Assembly (NCBI RefSeq): GCF_018320785.1
Contig: NC_054872.1
Coordinates: forward strand, 22,836,769-22,900,768
DNA: 64,000 bases
DNA from: Cheilinus undulatus
Lineage: Eukaryota; Chordata; Actinopteri; Labriformes; Labridae
Direction of reading: 5' to 3'
The translations under genes and the position numbers were made by a program. The notes under the pieces are model-generated. The model made no database searches. It had not been told where the DNA came from and worked only from the letters and a program-made list of their open reading frames with translations. Shown piece by piece: positions 1 to 13,400 of this stretch (the stretch's first letter is position 1; every line of letters starts with the position of its first letter).

Positions 1-2038
1 CTGAACATCGTAAATAAACAATAAAACCTTATAACTCACCAATAACAGGCGGCAAAGCAACAAAAAAAGCAGAGAATGTAACCCTGAGGTTCTACATGAC
101 CTTAATATCTTAATAATTGCCTAAAAGAAGAAATATAGTTTCCTGAGCTCCTCCTAAGCATGGGGATCAGCGCCATAACCACAGGCTGAAAACATTTGAA
201 AAAGAAGAGTGGACATTTCTACTCGAATCAGGAAACCTAATTAGTCCCAAAGCTAATACTCACAAGGAGAAACTTAACAAGCCAGCAGCAGTTTCCATAA
301 AAACAACCAGATCTTTACCATTTATTTCTTCTGTCAAGTTATCACATCCAGCGATAGATGAGTTATTATAATCTGTACGATGCAGTTGCTCTGTTTGTAT
401 TTTTATGGGCAGTTATCTTCCCTTTACCGTCTTTCTAACATTTGTTTTTTCTCAGTATTCATTATTTTTAATGTGCTTCCAGAAAAGTGGCTGTACATCA
501 GCCATGTTAGGCAACAGAGTGAGGTCATAGGTTTGGATTTTCCTTGATCCTGAGTGCCTGCAGCTTATAAAACACCTGGAAGAAAACATGCAGTTTTAAT
601 GCAATGTTGGCTTCTGCAGGATCACAAACAACAACTATTAGCTTACTTTTTCATAGCATAGCAGAGTTACAGGCCTGCTCACAAAAAAGTTCCTTTACAA
701 GTAAACAGAACTGATCTGCTTTTACGGTATATTAAAGACAACAGTGAAAAATAACTAATCACATTTACTCACGTTAAACAAGGAATTTTTATTTTTACTT
801 AAGTGTATGATGGGGGAGATTGTACATTGTACATCATGCATAGCATCCTTCCTTGGAAGAATAATAAAAACTGAGGAGAAAAAAGGAGATCCAAGCTTTC
901 TGTCAGTCAGAAGTATATACAGGAAAAAATTCCGTTGCACTGATTAAAGATTGTTATGAATGAGTAATATGTTTTGTATCTGCTTTAATTACATGCAGAT
1001 GGCTGCCTATCTTTATGGTGTAAGTTTCTTACTTTTGTCATTTGTGAATCCATATGAAAACAGAAACCTCAGCAGCAGAGCTGCATGCAGTGAATCGCAC
1101 TTTAGCACCCAAGTTTAACGTGCGCTGCATATCTGGTAGCATTTTATTTTAATACCCTGTAGCGCCTTTACACTGGCAGAAGGATAATAATGTAGTGTGA
1201 TGCCAGAAATGGTCATTTACACTTATTCATTACAGTTTTGAGCTTTTGCTCAAAGTTAGCTGTAGCTGTTCTGAATCATAAGAGTAACAGTCAGGCTGGT
1301 CTAAGTGTTCAGGTTCAGTAGGTCACTCTTCTGCCTCTTCCTCTTATAAAAGTAGCTTTTTGATGTTTGTACTACAGCCCACTTCCCCAAAAAGCTGCAA
1401 CTGTCAGTTAATTTCCCTCTGAAGTGTTGATGGATTACATTTCATTTAGACACAATAAATAAAATTCAACCATCATTTCTGTGTCATTCAATCTTGACGT
1501 ATATCTGAAACTATGGAAGCCTATATCCGCCAGTAAAAAAAAAAAGAATCCTAAATCATAATTGTGAGATACAAAGGTGAAATTATGACCTTTTATCTTA
1601 AATTTTTCTCACAATTTTGCCTTTAAACTCATTATCTTATAATTATGACTTTTTATCTCATAATTATGACTTTTTATCTCATAATTTCAACTTTTTATCT
1701 CATAATTATGACTTATATTTTTTTTTCAAGGATTACCTTACTTTCATTTTTTTCTTTTTTATTGGGTGGAAATGGGCTTCCATATGAAGCAAGCATATCT
1801 GGGTTAAAATATGTTTGAGTAAATCAACGCCTGTATGCAGCTATATTTAAAGTATTGCATTTATAATGCTGCCATCTAGTGGTGATTCTTTATAACTATA
1901 AAACAATGTGAACCTTTCAAAAAGAGCTGTCAGTTTGATTTTTAATATGAATGTTGCCTGTATTTGATAATATATACTGCAGAATATATCAGAAGAGTTA
2001 AATTTAGATGAAATGTCTGATATTGGATTTTATTCCAG
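1..2038. other. Intron of colec10, no recognised exon
   Basis: I find no Gly-X-Y or signal-peptide exon on the plus strand here. The stretch is AT-rich, with short chance ORFs only, and holds the 21-bp tandem repeat listed separately. Confidence 0.6.
1586..1722. repeat. 21-bp AT-rich tandem repeat
   Basis: The unit is approximately TTTTTATCTCATAATTATGAC, repeated about five times between roughly 1630 and 1722, with more degenerate units starting near 1586. It lies in a colec10 intron. Such units are common in fish MITE-derived minisatellites. Confidence 0.75.
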
Positions 2039-4780
2039 GTGATAAGGGTGACCCAGGCATGGAAGGACCACATGGTTTAAAAGGGAAACAAGGTGAGTGA
2101 GTTTAAGTTTAAAGTCAGCTGTCATTGCTTTTTTCATCAAAAAATCTACAGGACAATACTTGCCTTTCTGCTTCTTTTAGGCCAAAATGAAGAAAAAGAA
2201 AATCAACTTTTACGAATAAAAAGCCTAGATTGGGAACATGTCAGTATTTCCCTGAAATGTAAACAGTCCGTGCGAATTTGAGCTGGTAAATATAGAGTCG
2301 AGCAAACAATTGTAATGTCAGCTATTTCAGAGAAGAGAGCAAGCATTTGTCTGTAGCTAGTTGTTATGAAATTACTCCAGACATGTTCAGGTACTGTTTA
2401 TCCTGCAGAAATACAGTGGAACAGCTGAAAATACCACTCAGCTGTCAGAGAACATTAGGATTGTGATGCTGGTGCTTGTTTTGCCGTCTACCCTAGCACA
2501 TAGGTGTTGAACACAATTGAGGTTCAAGTGTGTGTTATGCAGCTACTTTTAAAATATGGTTCCCAAAATTAATAACAATGCAGCCACTGTTCCTATGAGC
2601 TACATGTCAGTCCAGATCAGTGCATATGGTCCTTCATTTATAAGTTAATTCAATAATAGTAGGCTAGCACAGAGACAGTGTTTAACATGAAACTGCAAAG
2701 ATACAGGTAATGGTGCAAGAAGCTGAATCTGTTTTGAGAACATTTTCATGTGCTGTCCTTTGCTTAAACCATCAGGTACAACATGTGACTGTGGCAGATA
2801 CAGGAAGGTAGTTGGACAGCTGGATGTAAACGTGGGCAAGCTGAGGAATGCTGTCAAGTTTGTGAAGAATGGTGAGTGATCAATAGAAGAGCAGCTGCAG
2901 CATGAAAATAGCTCTCTGTCAAATAAGGACATTACATAATGTTTGGATTTGGCCCCATATTATGACCTGAGCATAGCAACAGCGGTGTGTTTTTTGTCTT
3001 CCGACAATCTTTTTTACATCCTGCGTATGAACTTACACTCCTATTAACACCCATGAGTATGTGTAGGTGCTCATTCATCCAGGTCATGGTTATCCAAATC
3101 TTCATAAAGAGAGCAACTATTCTTGACATTCCACCTCTTCAACTGAAGAAGCTTTTTGGTGAAGAGCAATCAAGTCCAGTTGCTTCTTGATGAAGATGTA
3201 GACATGGGTTTGTTTGTTTTGACATAAAGAGCAGTCAAGTGCAATGCTGGCCTGTTCCTGTCACGAGGACCACCTGAAACCTGGTCCAAGGTCCAAAAAA
3301 TGTGGCACTGTGTTTATATCGTTTAGAGCACTGGTTTAGAAAGGGGGGTGCCAAATATTTCAGGGAGGTGAGGCTTTGTCTTCTCAGAGGTTGTTTAAAG
3401 AGCTAGCTAGTTTCATCTATTTTAGAATAAAAACTAAACCTGCCATATAATAAATACCAGCATGCCACCCTGCAGGCGTGATTGGTTCTTATAGGGAATG
3501 TGAACTGACACTGGTAGGTTTGATTTGATTGAAATGCTTACTCAAGCAACTAATTCCAACATTTTGTGTTCTGCACTGAGCTTACTGCTTTCTGGACTGG
3601 GTGTGTGTTTGCTGCGTGATGGTTCTGTCTGCTCTTTGCTGCATGTTGGCTGTTTTCCCACTGTTCCTACCGCATATTTCTTCAAAAGTTTTTCTGAAAT
3701 AAATTTACCTAAAATTGGCTTGATTAATTGTGTAGCCTAACTGAGCCAGGAAATGTTCATAATAAAACTGTTTTGTACAGAAAGGTGTAGAAATGCATAG
3801 AAATGCAAAACCAGCACCTAGATGTGTGATGGCACTGTGATTATCTTCCATGTGTCATATTTTACTGATGTGGTAACAGAAAGCTTAAACAGTTGAAGCT
3901 TAGAGAACAACTCTTCATCATGGTCATCAAGAAACACACAGCAAACATATTCTAATGGTGTGGACACACATATCAATGAAAAGAGTTAAACATGGCTCAC
4001 TCCTGGTAAAAACAGGTGAGCCTTCTATTCTTGAGTCAGTATATCAAAGTTTCATCCCACCAACTAAAGCTTTGATTTCTCAGAGAACAGTTTCCTTGAT
4101 AGAAGAACCGTATGAATCACCTTATTCCATATGACCTTTGACACCTGTCCTTTGCAGTGATCTTGGGACTGAGAGAAACAGAGGAGCGCTACTATCTGCT
4201 AGTGAAGGAGCCTAAGAAGTTCAGAGAGGCTTCCATGAACTGTAAGCTAAGAGGAGGCCTGCTGGCCATGCCGAAAACCATCAACACCAACCGTCTCATG
4301 GCAGACTACGTCAGTCAGGCTGGACTAACAAGAGTCTATATGGGGGTGCAGCCTCAAAGCATGGACACAGTAAGTGATCCCCATCTGAATATTTTGCACA
4401 AACACAAAAGCATGTTGATTAAGGAGAATGCATATGATTGTCCTTTTGCTTACGGTGACTTTTTGAAAGTTTCTACTTTTAACCTTTTTTTTCCTAATTT
4501 CTTCTTTCTTTTTTTTCAACGTTAGGATGGAAGTAGCACTTATGTGTTTGCAGACAGCAGCCCTCTGCAGAGTTTTGTAGCTTGGAGTCAAGAGATTGAG
4601 CTGACTCCCAAAGTGTCTCCCACCACAAACTCCAGCTGTGTGGAGCTGCTCAGCACAGGAGCGTGGGCTCATGTAGATTGTGAAGCCACCATGTTTTTCA
4701 TTTGTGAGTTCCCAAAGAGCAGCAGAAGAGGAGGAGGGGGAGGAGGAGGAAGAGGGACACCCACCCCTGCATCATTGTAA
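2039..4780 (+). CDS. colec10: Collectin-10 (CL-L1)-like, 3' part; four exons visible
   Basis: Secreted collagenous C-type lectin of innate immunity. Exons are 2039-2092 (54 bp, Gly-X-Y repeat beginning GDKGDPG), 2776-2871 (CDCGRYRK, then a short coiled-coil neck), 4158-4369 and 4526-4780 (C-type lectin domain, stop TAA at 4778-4780). Splice phases are 1, 1, 1, 0 and join in frame. The CDCGRYRK...GQLD neck and the LRETEE...RGGLLAMPK stretch are close to vertebrate collectin-10. The four lectin-fold cysteines are present (MNC, SSC, VDC, ICE). The EPN/EPS-type motif is missing and the usual WND reads WAHVD, so canonical calcium-dependent sugar binding looks lost. The C-terminus ends in a Gly/Arg-rich tail (RRGGGGGGGRG) not typical of the family. 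The 5' exons (signal peptide, cysteine region, most of the collagen stalk) lie upstream of the window. A diverged paralogue is possible, but synteny with dscc1 favours the orthologue. Confidence 0.88.
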
Positions 4781-4839
4781 GTTAATGTGACACTTAAGCC
4801 TTGAATAGAGGTGACATACTGATAATACATTCATTATTC

Positions 4840-4920
4840 TGCCTAACCTCTTTGTAAAGTGTCCTGGGAGAACTTTTGTTCTGAATTGGGGCTATACAAA
4901 TAAAGATTCATTGATTTATT
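4840..4920 (+). repeat. L2-like LINE/SINE 3' tail
   Basis: The stretch TTTGTAAAGTGTCCTGGGAG followed by GGGCTATACAAATAAA matches the conserved 3' tail of fish L2-type LINEs and the SINEs they mobilise, recognised from memory. It starts about 60 bp after the colec10 stop codon, in the same orientation. Confidence 0.65.
4899..4904 (+). terminator. Poly(A) signal AATAAA, probable colec10 3' end
   Basis: This is the first AATAAA after the colec10 stop codon, 119 bp downstream. It is part of the L2-like tail at 4840-4920. Confidence 0.55.
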
Positions 4921-5984
4921 ATGTCAAAATGTAAATGTAATGAAAAATAACTGAAAGGAAAATTAAACTATGCTTGTGAAATTGTGATTGATGCATTCTT
5001 GTTCCAGTGTTTTCCCATTTACTGTTGATGTTTAAAAATGAAGCAGCAGCCCCCTCTGCTGTCCTTAAAGAGAAGTGGGGAAAAAATAAAGCATATTTCA
5101 GATGAACCGGATAGAGTTTATGACAGAAATGTCCACTATATTAACCAGCTAAGGCGTTAATTTAGAAACAAAAAGGCTGCCCCAAAGATGCAACACATAA
5201 TCATGCAGCTGGTGCAACAATAAGCTCAAAGCATCAGTTCAAATCCAAGTCTCTAGAGGCTACTTTTACCTCTCTGGATTATCTTTTTTGTTCTGCATGC
5301 ATTGTTGATTTCCCACTGATGTCCACCTGTGTTAACTTTTAGCAGAACAGTAGATATTATCAAAGAGTTTTCTAGTAAGTTTACATGTTGATGTAGAAAC
5401 AAAAAGAGCCTCATGCAAGCATCAGATCAAATCCAAGCTAGTAGGATTTCACACTGATTAAGAACTGTTTCTCCTGTTAGTCTACTGGAAATGGTTGGAC
5501 AGAGGTTTCGGATTAGATCACCAGCTGTGTTCATTCACAAGTGAACTGCTTTCATTTTGACTGGTTCAATTCTGCATTCCTGTGAGTCGACTCAGTAGCA
5601 ATCCACACACATCATACCTACAATGTTTTAAGGGAAATCATATTGTAGGTTTGAATAGTATTGCATTTACCCTTATTTTGGGATGTAGACATTTGATTTT
5701 TGTTTGAGATATGTATTTCCTCCCAAAGTATGTAAGAAACTGATAACAACCAATCTGATAATATTAAAATTACTTTATTACTCAAATGAAGCATTCTTTA
5801 ACATATACAAAGCAGAATTAGCGAAAATTTAAGCATGGTTTATATAAAGCTTTTTTATATATCTGAATTCAAATCAGTAATTTCATGTAATTTTACAAGC
5901 TGGTGAATAAAACTGCAACAATACAGTTACTATTGAAAGTGACCTAACCTCGTTCATCTTCACATGACCTGACAGTAGGTGTGT
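4921..5984. other. Convergent intergenic region colec10 / dscc1
   Basis: No gene is seen. AATAAA on the minus strand at 5774-5779 (plus-strand TTTATT), about 205 bp past the dscc1 stop, is a likely dscc1 poly(A) signal. Two diverged copies of a short module (GAAACAAAAAG ... GCATCAGNTCAAATCCAAG) lie at about 5163-5255 and 5395-5440. An imperfect inverted repeat (CCTACAAT / ATTGTAGG) lies at about 5619-5650. Confidence 0.5.
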
Positions 5985-8900
5985 TCATGTAGCCACAGGC
6001 CTCCTGGAGTTGAAGACCTTGATCCCGTTTTGCATTGAAGATCGGGCGTATTTGGTCAGGAGGGCTCCAGTGGTTTGTTTCTCACCGCACAGGTCTCTGA
6101 GTGTAGAGAAGAGCAGGGATGCATTTCAAATTATAATCTATCAGAGAGCTTCGAAAATGGCTGTCAATCAGAGGAATCATACTCCTTTATTTCAAATGTA
6201 TGATGAATGGATGAAACCAACTGTATGTATGGGGTGATGTCCTCCTCTGTCCATTTCTCTCGGAGTGTGAAGAGGTGGTTGAAGCGTTCCAGTGTGTCCT
6301 CTGGGAGATCCTCCACTCGTAGCAGGCAGATGGTCTCTGGATGGGACGTACGGTCTACTAAAGCAACACTCTGGGAAATTCACAAAGCAAAAGAACAATG
6401 ACAATGACAGAAAAAACATCAGTAGCAAGCTGCTTCTTTGAGAGTCTGCTGTGATACTTCAGATCTCTGGAGTGAAACACTGAAATACCTTGTGTAGGAA
6501 ACGTGCCACATAAATAAACTTACTTTGTCTTTGCCACGCATTGACTCAGTCTATTAATCAAATTTATTTATAAGGCACATTGAAAGGTGCTGTACATGAC
6601 AGCAATCCACAAACAGTATAGATTAATGTGTGATGATTACTAGTTTTAGACTGAAAAACAACAAAAAGGAGAACATTCCCGAGCAAGGTGCACCAGGTGG
6701 GTCTAAAAAAGTAATAATTTTATTTGACTGAGCTAAAATCAAATCTAGACTCAAAAACACACTGAGTGCATAAAGGCTAACAAGCAATCGGAGCTGGTTC
6801 TGGTCTTATTGTGCATGTCCACATGAATAATCATGGAGCGCTGAGTGAGTAGCAAGTAGCACCCAAGTAACACACCTCCATCTAGTGTTGGGTATCATTT
6901 GTTTTTTTCCCAATACCAGTGCTTAATAGATCATTTTTAAAATAGTACTGGTACCTGAATTGCTTATTTTAAAAGAAAAAAAAACTACAAAAGGTGAAAA
7001 AAATGATCACGGTCAGAAAAACATTAAAGACATTTTTGAACCATAAACATAGATAAAATACAATGATGAAAAGAACTCTCACTCCCCTCTTCTCTGTGTG
7101 CAGAATAAAAGAGACACTCTCACCTTCAGCTGGTCCAGTCTAGTGCTCATGCCATCTGGGACGCTCTGCTGCCAGACCTCCTGAAACTCCCTTAGGTTGA
7201 ATTTGACAGCGTTCTGCAGCAACAACAGTGCTGTAGCCCGACATACTTTATCCTCATGCAGTGCATAAAAGACTTTGTCTATATAAGGGAAAGGGGAAAC
7301 ACCATTGTAAGTGTGGTAAATGTGCATATTGTGCATGATTCAAGCACTGATTCACCTTTGATAACTTAGGGTTATGGGCCAAGTTATGACAACTTGTTGA
7401 ACTTTACCGTTTTCAGTGTAGCGCTTCCCATAGCAGTTCAAACAGTGCTCGATCATCTCTCTGTGAAAGATAGAAGAAAATTCATTAGAGCTCAGCATCG
7501 ACTGGAAGAGCCACCGAGCCCTAAACACAGGCTCATTATGAAACTCATTAGTTACACATTAAAGCTTTTGGTTGTTTTCTAAGCCCCTACTTCAAACACT
7601 CATATTTTCCTTTGACTGTCAAGTGACTACAAAGATCACATGTTAACTTACTTGGGCTCCAGAGGACCTAACTCTTCCAGACTGGTTTCAAGGGGAACCT
7701 TGCTGAAGGACCAAGACTCAGAATCCACCAGCTGAGTCACGTGACCGAGCAGCTTCATCTCATAGTCAAAGTCCAGCACACGCCAGTAACCTGGAAGAAA
7801 GAAAATGTTCTCATCTCTCTAAATGTGTCTGTTTTCTGTGAGTGAATATCTTTGCGCATTGAACCTCAAGGAACACTTCATTAACAGTAGTTTTTCATTT
7901 ACATCTGTTATAATTTTAAAACTGTTTGTTTACCATCTATCCTGCAGGCATTGATGGTCTCTAAGTTGGTCTTTATCTCTTCCTCACTGGCCTGGATCCT
8001 CTCCAACAGATCCTGCATGGTGTACTGGTAGATACATGTTACATTCAAAGGAGATGAAGAATGAAATATTCTAAACTTGATATGTCAACCTGAGTCAGCT
8101 CATTATTTCTGCTGATGTATCACCCAACACATTAATCATTTGGTAACACCTGTCCTTTACACATTTCTATTATCAAGGACTAATGTAGAGTATGTTAAAA
8201 GTTCAAAGTTAAAAAAATGCTTTAATGGCATAAATGATTGACACCTTTGTTGCCAAAGCAGAGTACATCAAAAAATACTAATAATGACAATCACAATAAT
8301 AATACTGATAATAATAAAATACTAAAAATACAATTATAAAACCTAATAATATCTCTAATCTGATGACATTCAGAAACAAAACATGCAGCTAGGTGTATAT
8401 GTTGACATTCTTCTGCTAGACATGGTGTCATTAGTTCTTCATGTGATCCTGCTGCTGTAACCTGGCTCAAACAATTCTTTCTTACAGTTTCATACTGTGG
8501 GCAGATGAGGAGAAAGTATATTTCATCTTCAGTTTTTCCTCATTCACAATGTTTACAAATTCTTTGGTCTCTAAGTTTCCAGTTTTTATGACGACCTGTT
8601 TCAATTTATAATTTATGGTCGCTGAGTCTGTACATTGTTGAAATTTTCCTTTGTATGGGGTTTCTCACACACCTAAGATATTCAGCTAAAGAATACTCTA
8701 TTCTCAGTAGACAATAACATTCTAATTCATTGTAGGATTTTATTTCATTTTGCCAATATATAATGTATTTAGATTTGTTTTCTTTGTCAATAATTTTAAT
8801 TTGTGTTTTAGAGAGATTATGTAGCTCTTTATTCTTTAGCTGATAATTTATTTAATATTTTTAAGGGGGTTAGAGGCTGTTGCTCAGAAAGGCCAGGTGA

Positions 8901-10396
8901 TGGTATGATTCAGGATCAGCTTGTGCTGGGTGAACCTGGAACTTAATGGCTCTTTTGATCATGTGTAGAGAAAGAGGGAATTCCCCCAGTTCTGCTCTAC
9001 ATGCCAGGTTTGGACAGTTTCTGTGGACCTTTAGGGTCTCTTCACAGAACTGGAGATGAAATTTTTCTGTTGGAGGTAAGTCCCAGGATGTTTGCCACTG
9101 TTTTAGGCTGGCCACACACTAGATTATTTTTTAATCTGAAATTATTTTAGAACCATGGGAATCCACAGACTTCAGGACAATTTCCAAAGATTTTTTATCT
9201 TTAATCCTCTGAACGCACACACTAGACGACTCAGCCAGACTGTCAGATCACTGGAGATCACACACCTACTGACCTGCCTACGGCCTCGCTTGATCATGTG
9301 ACTTCAGGAAACAAAAAAAAAAAAAAAACGGATGTCTGTCAAAACCGTCTTGCTGTCTCTCCACAACAGGCTGTCCTGGCATGTGTTACAGGTGTAGCAA
9401 AAATCAAAAAACAAGGGAAAGACTCAGGATGAAATCCTGGCTGGAATTAAGGTACAGTTGTGTTCTTGGTTGTGAGCTGTGAAAGTACGTATGATCCGTC
9501 TGGTGACGCTACTGGTGTGCTCACTCTCATTGGTTGTTGTGGGTACTCCGTGAGCGGCACTACGACCTAGAATCGTAAATATCAAACATGTTTGATATTT
9601 ATGATTCAGGGTCTGGGAGGCTACGACGCAATTTGGAGCAGTAAATTAATCGTGTTGACACCACACAAATGCAGACTACTCAGACAAATAACAGTCTGTG
9701 ACAAGGCTCCAGTCGGTATACACCCCCACAATTGTTGAGGGAGTTAAACCTTGCCTAAAATCAGGCTTAAAATCCTGTAGTGTGTGGCCGGCCTTAGGAC
9801 AGGGCCCCACAATTCACGCCCATACATAAGAATAGGAGTAATAACATTACTGAACTTTTGTTTTACTTTATGTTTACATGTTTGTACTATTTTTAGTTTA
9901 GATTCTTTTGTCAATTTAATAAATATGTTCTGAAGGTGTTGTGCGGCCAGATTTATGTTTTTCTCATTCAATTCATACTGGGTATTTAGAAAGTCTCCAA
10001 CATGTTTTGGATTTGGTCATTTGTTTGTGGTATAGGCAGTGGTGCTCTCCTCTGACCATTTATATCTTAATGGTAGAGGAAATAATCTGTTCTTCAAGTT
10101 TGGTCTCAGAAATGGTGTTAAGGACTTTTTAAGAAACAAGGTTATTTAACTATGGTCTGATAGGGGCAGTTGGGGCAACACTATAAATGCACTGATATAT
10201 TCTGGTTTAATATCAGTGATGGCATAATCTACAACACTGCTACCTAGCACAGAGCAGTATGTGAATCTGCCCAGAGAATCGCCCCTGATTCTACCATTAA
10301 CAATGTACAGACTCGTGTCTTTACACAGCTGAAGTATCTGTTTGCCAGTTTTGTTGACCACACTATCATAGCTTTGTCTTTGTTTAGTTATCCAAA

Positions 10397-10482
<86 letters not shown>

Positions 10483-13400
10483 TATTTTAGAGTTCTTTAA
10501 GATATTCTTCTGGGAAGTAAGGTGGAAGTTATATTGCACACAGATAAACATCTCAGTCATTTTCCAGGATGCTTGAATTAATTTGAATCCAAATATATGA
10601 TTTACCTTTCTTTGCTTTTGAGATTTGATTTTTGTCTTCCCTCTGTACCACAGAAGTAAGCCACCAGAATGTCTGCCATTCTTGGTAAAATCATGTTTTA
10701 CAGATGGTATAATAAGTTCTATATAGTTTGTTGGACAGTTAATCTCTGTTTCATTTAAAATATTTATATCAATATTCTTAATACTATTTACAAAGTCTGG
10801 GTTTATAGATTTTAAACCAAAGACTGAGGAGGGCAAACCTTCAATATTCCAGCTACTGACAGAAAAAGATATGGTAATGTTTCTGCTCTTGTCCTATACT
10901 AGGTGTTCCACTAAAAGATATCTGATCTATAAACACAAAGTCAATTAAATGCAGGTTGTTCTAAATTTGTTGCTATGATCTAGTACTTTTTTCCTTTTTA
11001 ACTAAGTAATTTCGTGCATATTAATGAGATACTGCCTCTTATCTGACTGACATTCTGTTCATTGGGTGGAGGAAACCCAGCCATGACAATAAAATATGTA
11101 TCTACCGTGTTCTCTGTATTCTCCTCCTGTCCCACTAAAGCAGGGCCTTCATAAGGATTCTCCATTAAAAGCTTCTTCAGTTTCTTCAGTTTAGGTCGTT
11201 GTTTTCGCAGTTCCCAATAGCTGTTACAAAATCCCCAGATCTGAAATCAGAGGTAGGATACTCTTGAGTGTTTTTGAACCTCGACAGCTTTTATCTGTTT
11301 GTGTGTCATTTCCTACCTGAGCATGCTCCACATGCGAGCTCTCCTGACTGTTGGTCAGCTGGTCTGGAGTTTTGCATCCGGGTACAAAAAGCAGCAGATT
11401 GGATGTGTCAGCGATTTTTAGATCATAGGTCTTGTCACCACTACAGAGAACTGCACGCTCATCCTTATCCCCTCGGATCACGAGACTGTACAAAGGAAAA
11501 AAACTGTGTAATAAACAGTTTGAGACGATCATTTTTAAAATATTGAAATGTATCCTGACAACACATCTTGTGCTATTATACTGCAAATCTGTTTGGATAG
11601 TGGTCTGATCTAGGACTGTCAGCATTAATCCTGATTAATTAGGGTTAGGTCCATAATTAGTGCATTAATTTTGTTCCAATCACGACTGATCACATGCTTG
11701 ATTGTCCCTTCCAGCACACCTTGGCTAAGCTGCTGCAATGTCTCCCTGCAGCCACATTGATGTGAAATAAGTCCACCACTGCTCCTTAATGTCATTTCAC
11801 TTAAAAACACCCACAGACAGCTCAGTGGACCATTCAAAAGTCATCTGACAGCACCTTGTGTTATCAAAAATGTACCTTTTTACAATTCCCTTTCTTTCCT
11901 TTTCCATCCATTACAAGTTATTTATCAATGGTAAGGTTAATGTCATAATCTTGATCTACCCTAAGTACCTTTTTTTCCCCAAAATAAAGCAGGTCTGTAT
12001 GCAAATAGGAAGTCAGTTATCCGTAGGTTAAGACAGAAGAGAAAAATTCAAAATGTAACAGAAAATGTTATAAAAGCAAAACAGTGAAATTTCAAAAATG
12101 TGAGATTTATCTGAATTAACTACATGAATAAACTGCTATAAAAAATGTAACCATCACACAACCCAAGTCTGAATACATTTTTGTAATACAAGAAAAAAGA
12201 GGAGGTGCGACTTAGGTTTTAGATTTGTACTTTCAACATTATAGTACATCTGAGGTCAGATGTAGCTGGATGTCATCCCCATAACAGTGATAGGATAAGG
12301 TCTTTAAAGCTGTTGATTATGTGGCTGAGTGGGAGCAGGTACAAAGAAAATATAATATTGGGCCAAGGACCAAACCTTGGGAACTCCACAAACCAGGGAG
12401 GATCAGAAGAGCTGTGGTTGTTAACAGTGACTGAGAAAGTTCTGTCTGACAGGCAGGAGGAGAACCAGTCAATGGCTGAGCCAGAAATACCCTCCCACTG
12501 CTTTAGCCTATGAACTAAAATACCATGATCCACAGTGTCAAAGCCTGCACTGAGATCCAATAAAACCAACACAGAACATTTTCCTTCATCCCTGCTAAGC
12601 AAAAGGTCATTAAAAACTCTAAGAAGTGCTGATTCTCTTGAATGAGAGGAAATTTTCATAGTTCTAACCAGATTCTTCTATTAAATTGGGAATCAAAACT
12701 GAAAACACAAAAATGAATAATCTTTTGTTTTCCTGTTTTTTGTTTTCTGTTCCTGTTTTCTTTTTCCTAAAATAATTTTAAAAAACGAGAAACATTTGTT
12801 TATCATACTATTGTTTCTATGTTCTGATCAAAACAGGAAGAGCAAATAATGTAAAACTGGAGATGTAACATACTTTTTCCTGTATGTGTGACCTGCTGCA
12901 AATGCTCTGAAAAAAACTGAATTTTGAAGGTGAAGTTAAGTGGATATTCCTCTTTCAGTCAGAATGTAAAAACGATAAGATGAAAACAAAACTGTTTCTC
13001 AAAACAAAAAAGATGAGATTAACTGCCTCTAAGAGCCTAAGGTATTTTCCGTGTATTTTCCCATTTTTAAATGGTAACTGGTAAACAGCTTGTACCTCAG
13101 TTTTGGACCTCTCATTTCAAATTAAAAATTTGTTGGCTGTAAAATACACCAACCATCTGAGAACTTCTTAAAAGTTCATTGATTTTGGGGTTATTTAAGT
13201 AAAATGACCAAACGACTGTTATTAATCTCCTTCTGGATTTTTTTACTTTTAAGTTTAGTTAGCCCGATAAACATCCACTTTAAAAATGTAAGCACTTTTT
13301 GTCGTACTTGAAAGTATTAAATAAAACTATAATTTTAGACATTTTAATTCTTCGATTGGTAGTCTGAATGATCAACCATATTGATCAGGTCACGCATTAA

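Larger units (their letters stand above)
8350..10850 (-). mobile_element. Degenerate non-LTR retrotransposon (LINE), interrupted
   Basis: This lies in dscc1 intron 3. Minus-strand pieces of an endonuclease-type domain occur at 10836-10462 (FVNSIKNIDINILNETEI, then SGGLLLWYRGKTK) and 10361-10146 (LYIVNGRIRGDSLGRFT). Further on, 3' ORF pieces occur at about 9971-9800 (ITPILMYGRELWGP) and 9115-8870 (VHRNCPNLACRAELGEFPLS). The core reverse transcriptase block is missing, so the copy is internally deleted. It is further split by the MITE at 9106-9793 and by a TC/AT microsatellite. The clade is uncertain. Confidence 0.7.

Noticed and set aside
4325-4672. 115-residue ORF antisense to colec10 exons
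   Set aside because: It is the shadow of two real coding exons and the intron between them.
11625-11837. 70-residue minus-strand ORF in dscc1 intron 1
   Set aside because: Not needed for dscc1, since the exon 1-exon 2 junction is exact without it; no family recognised.
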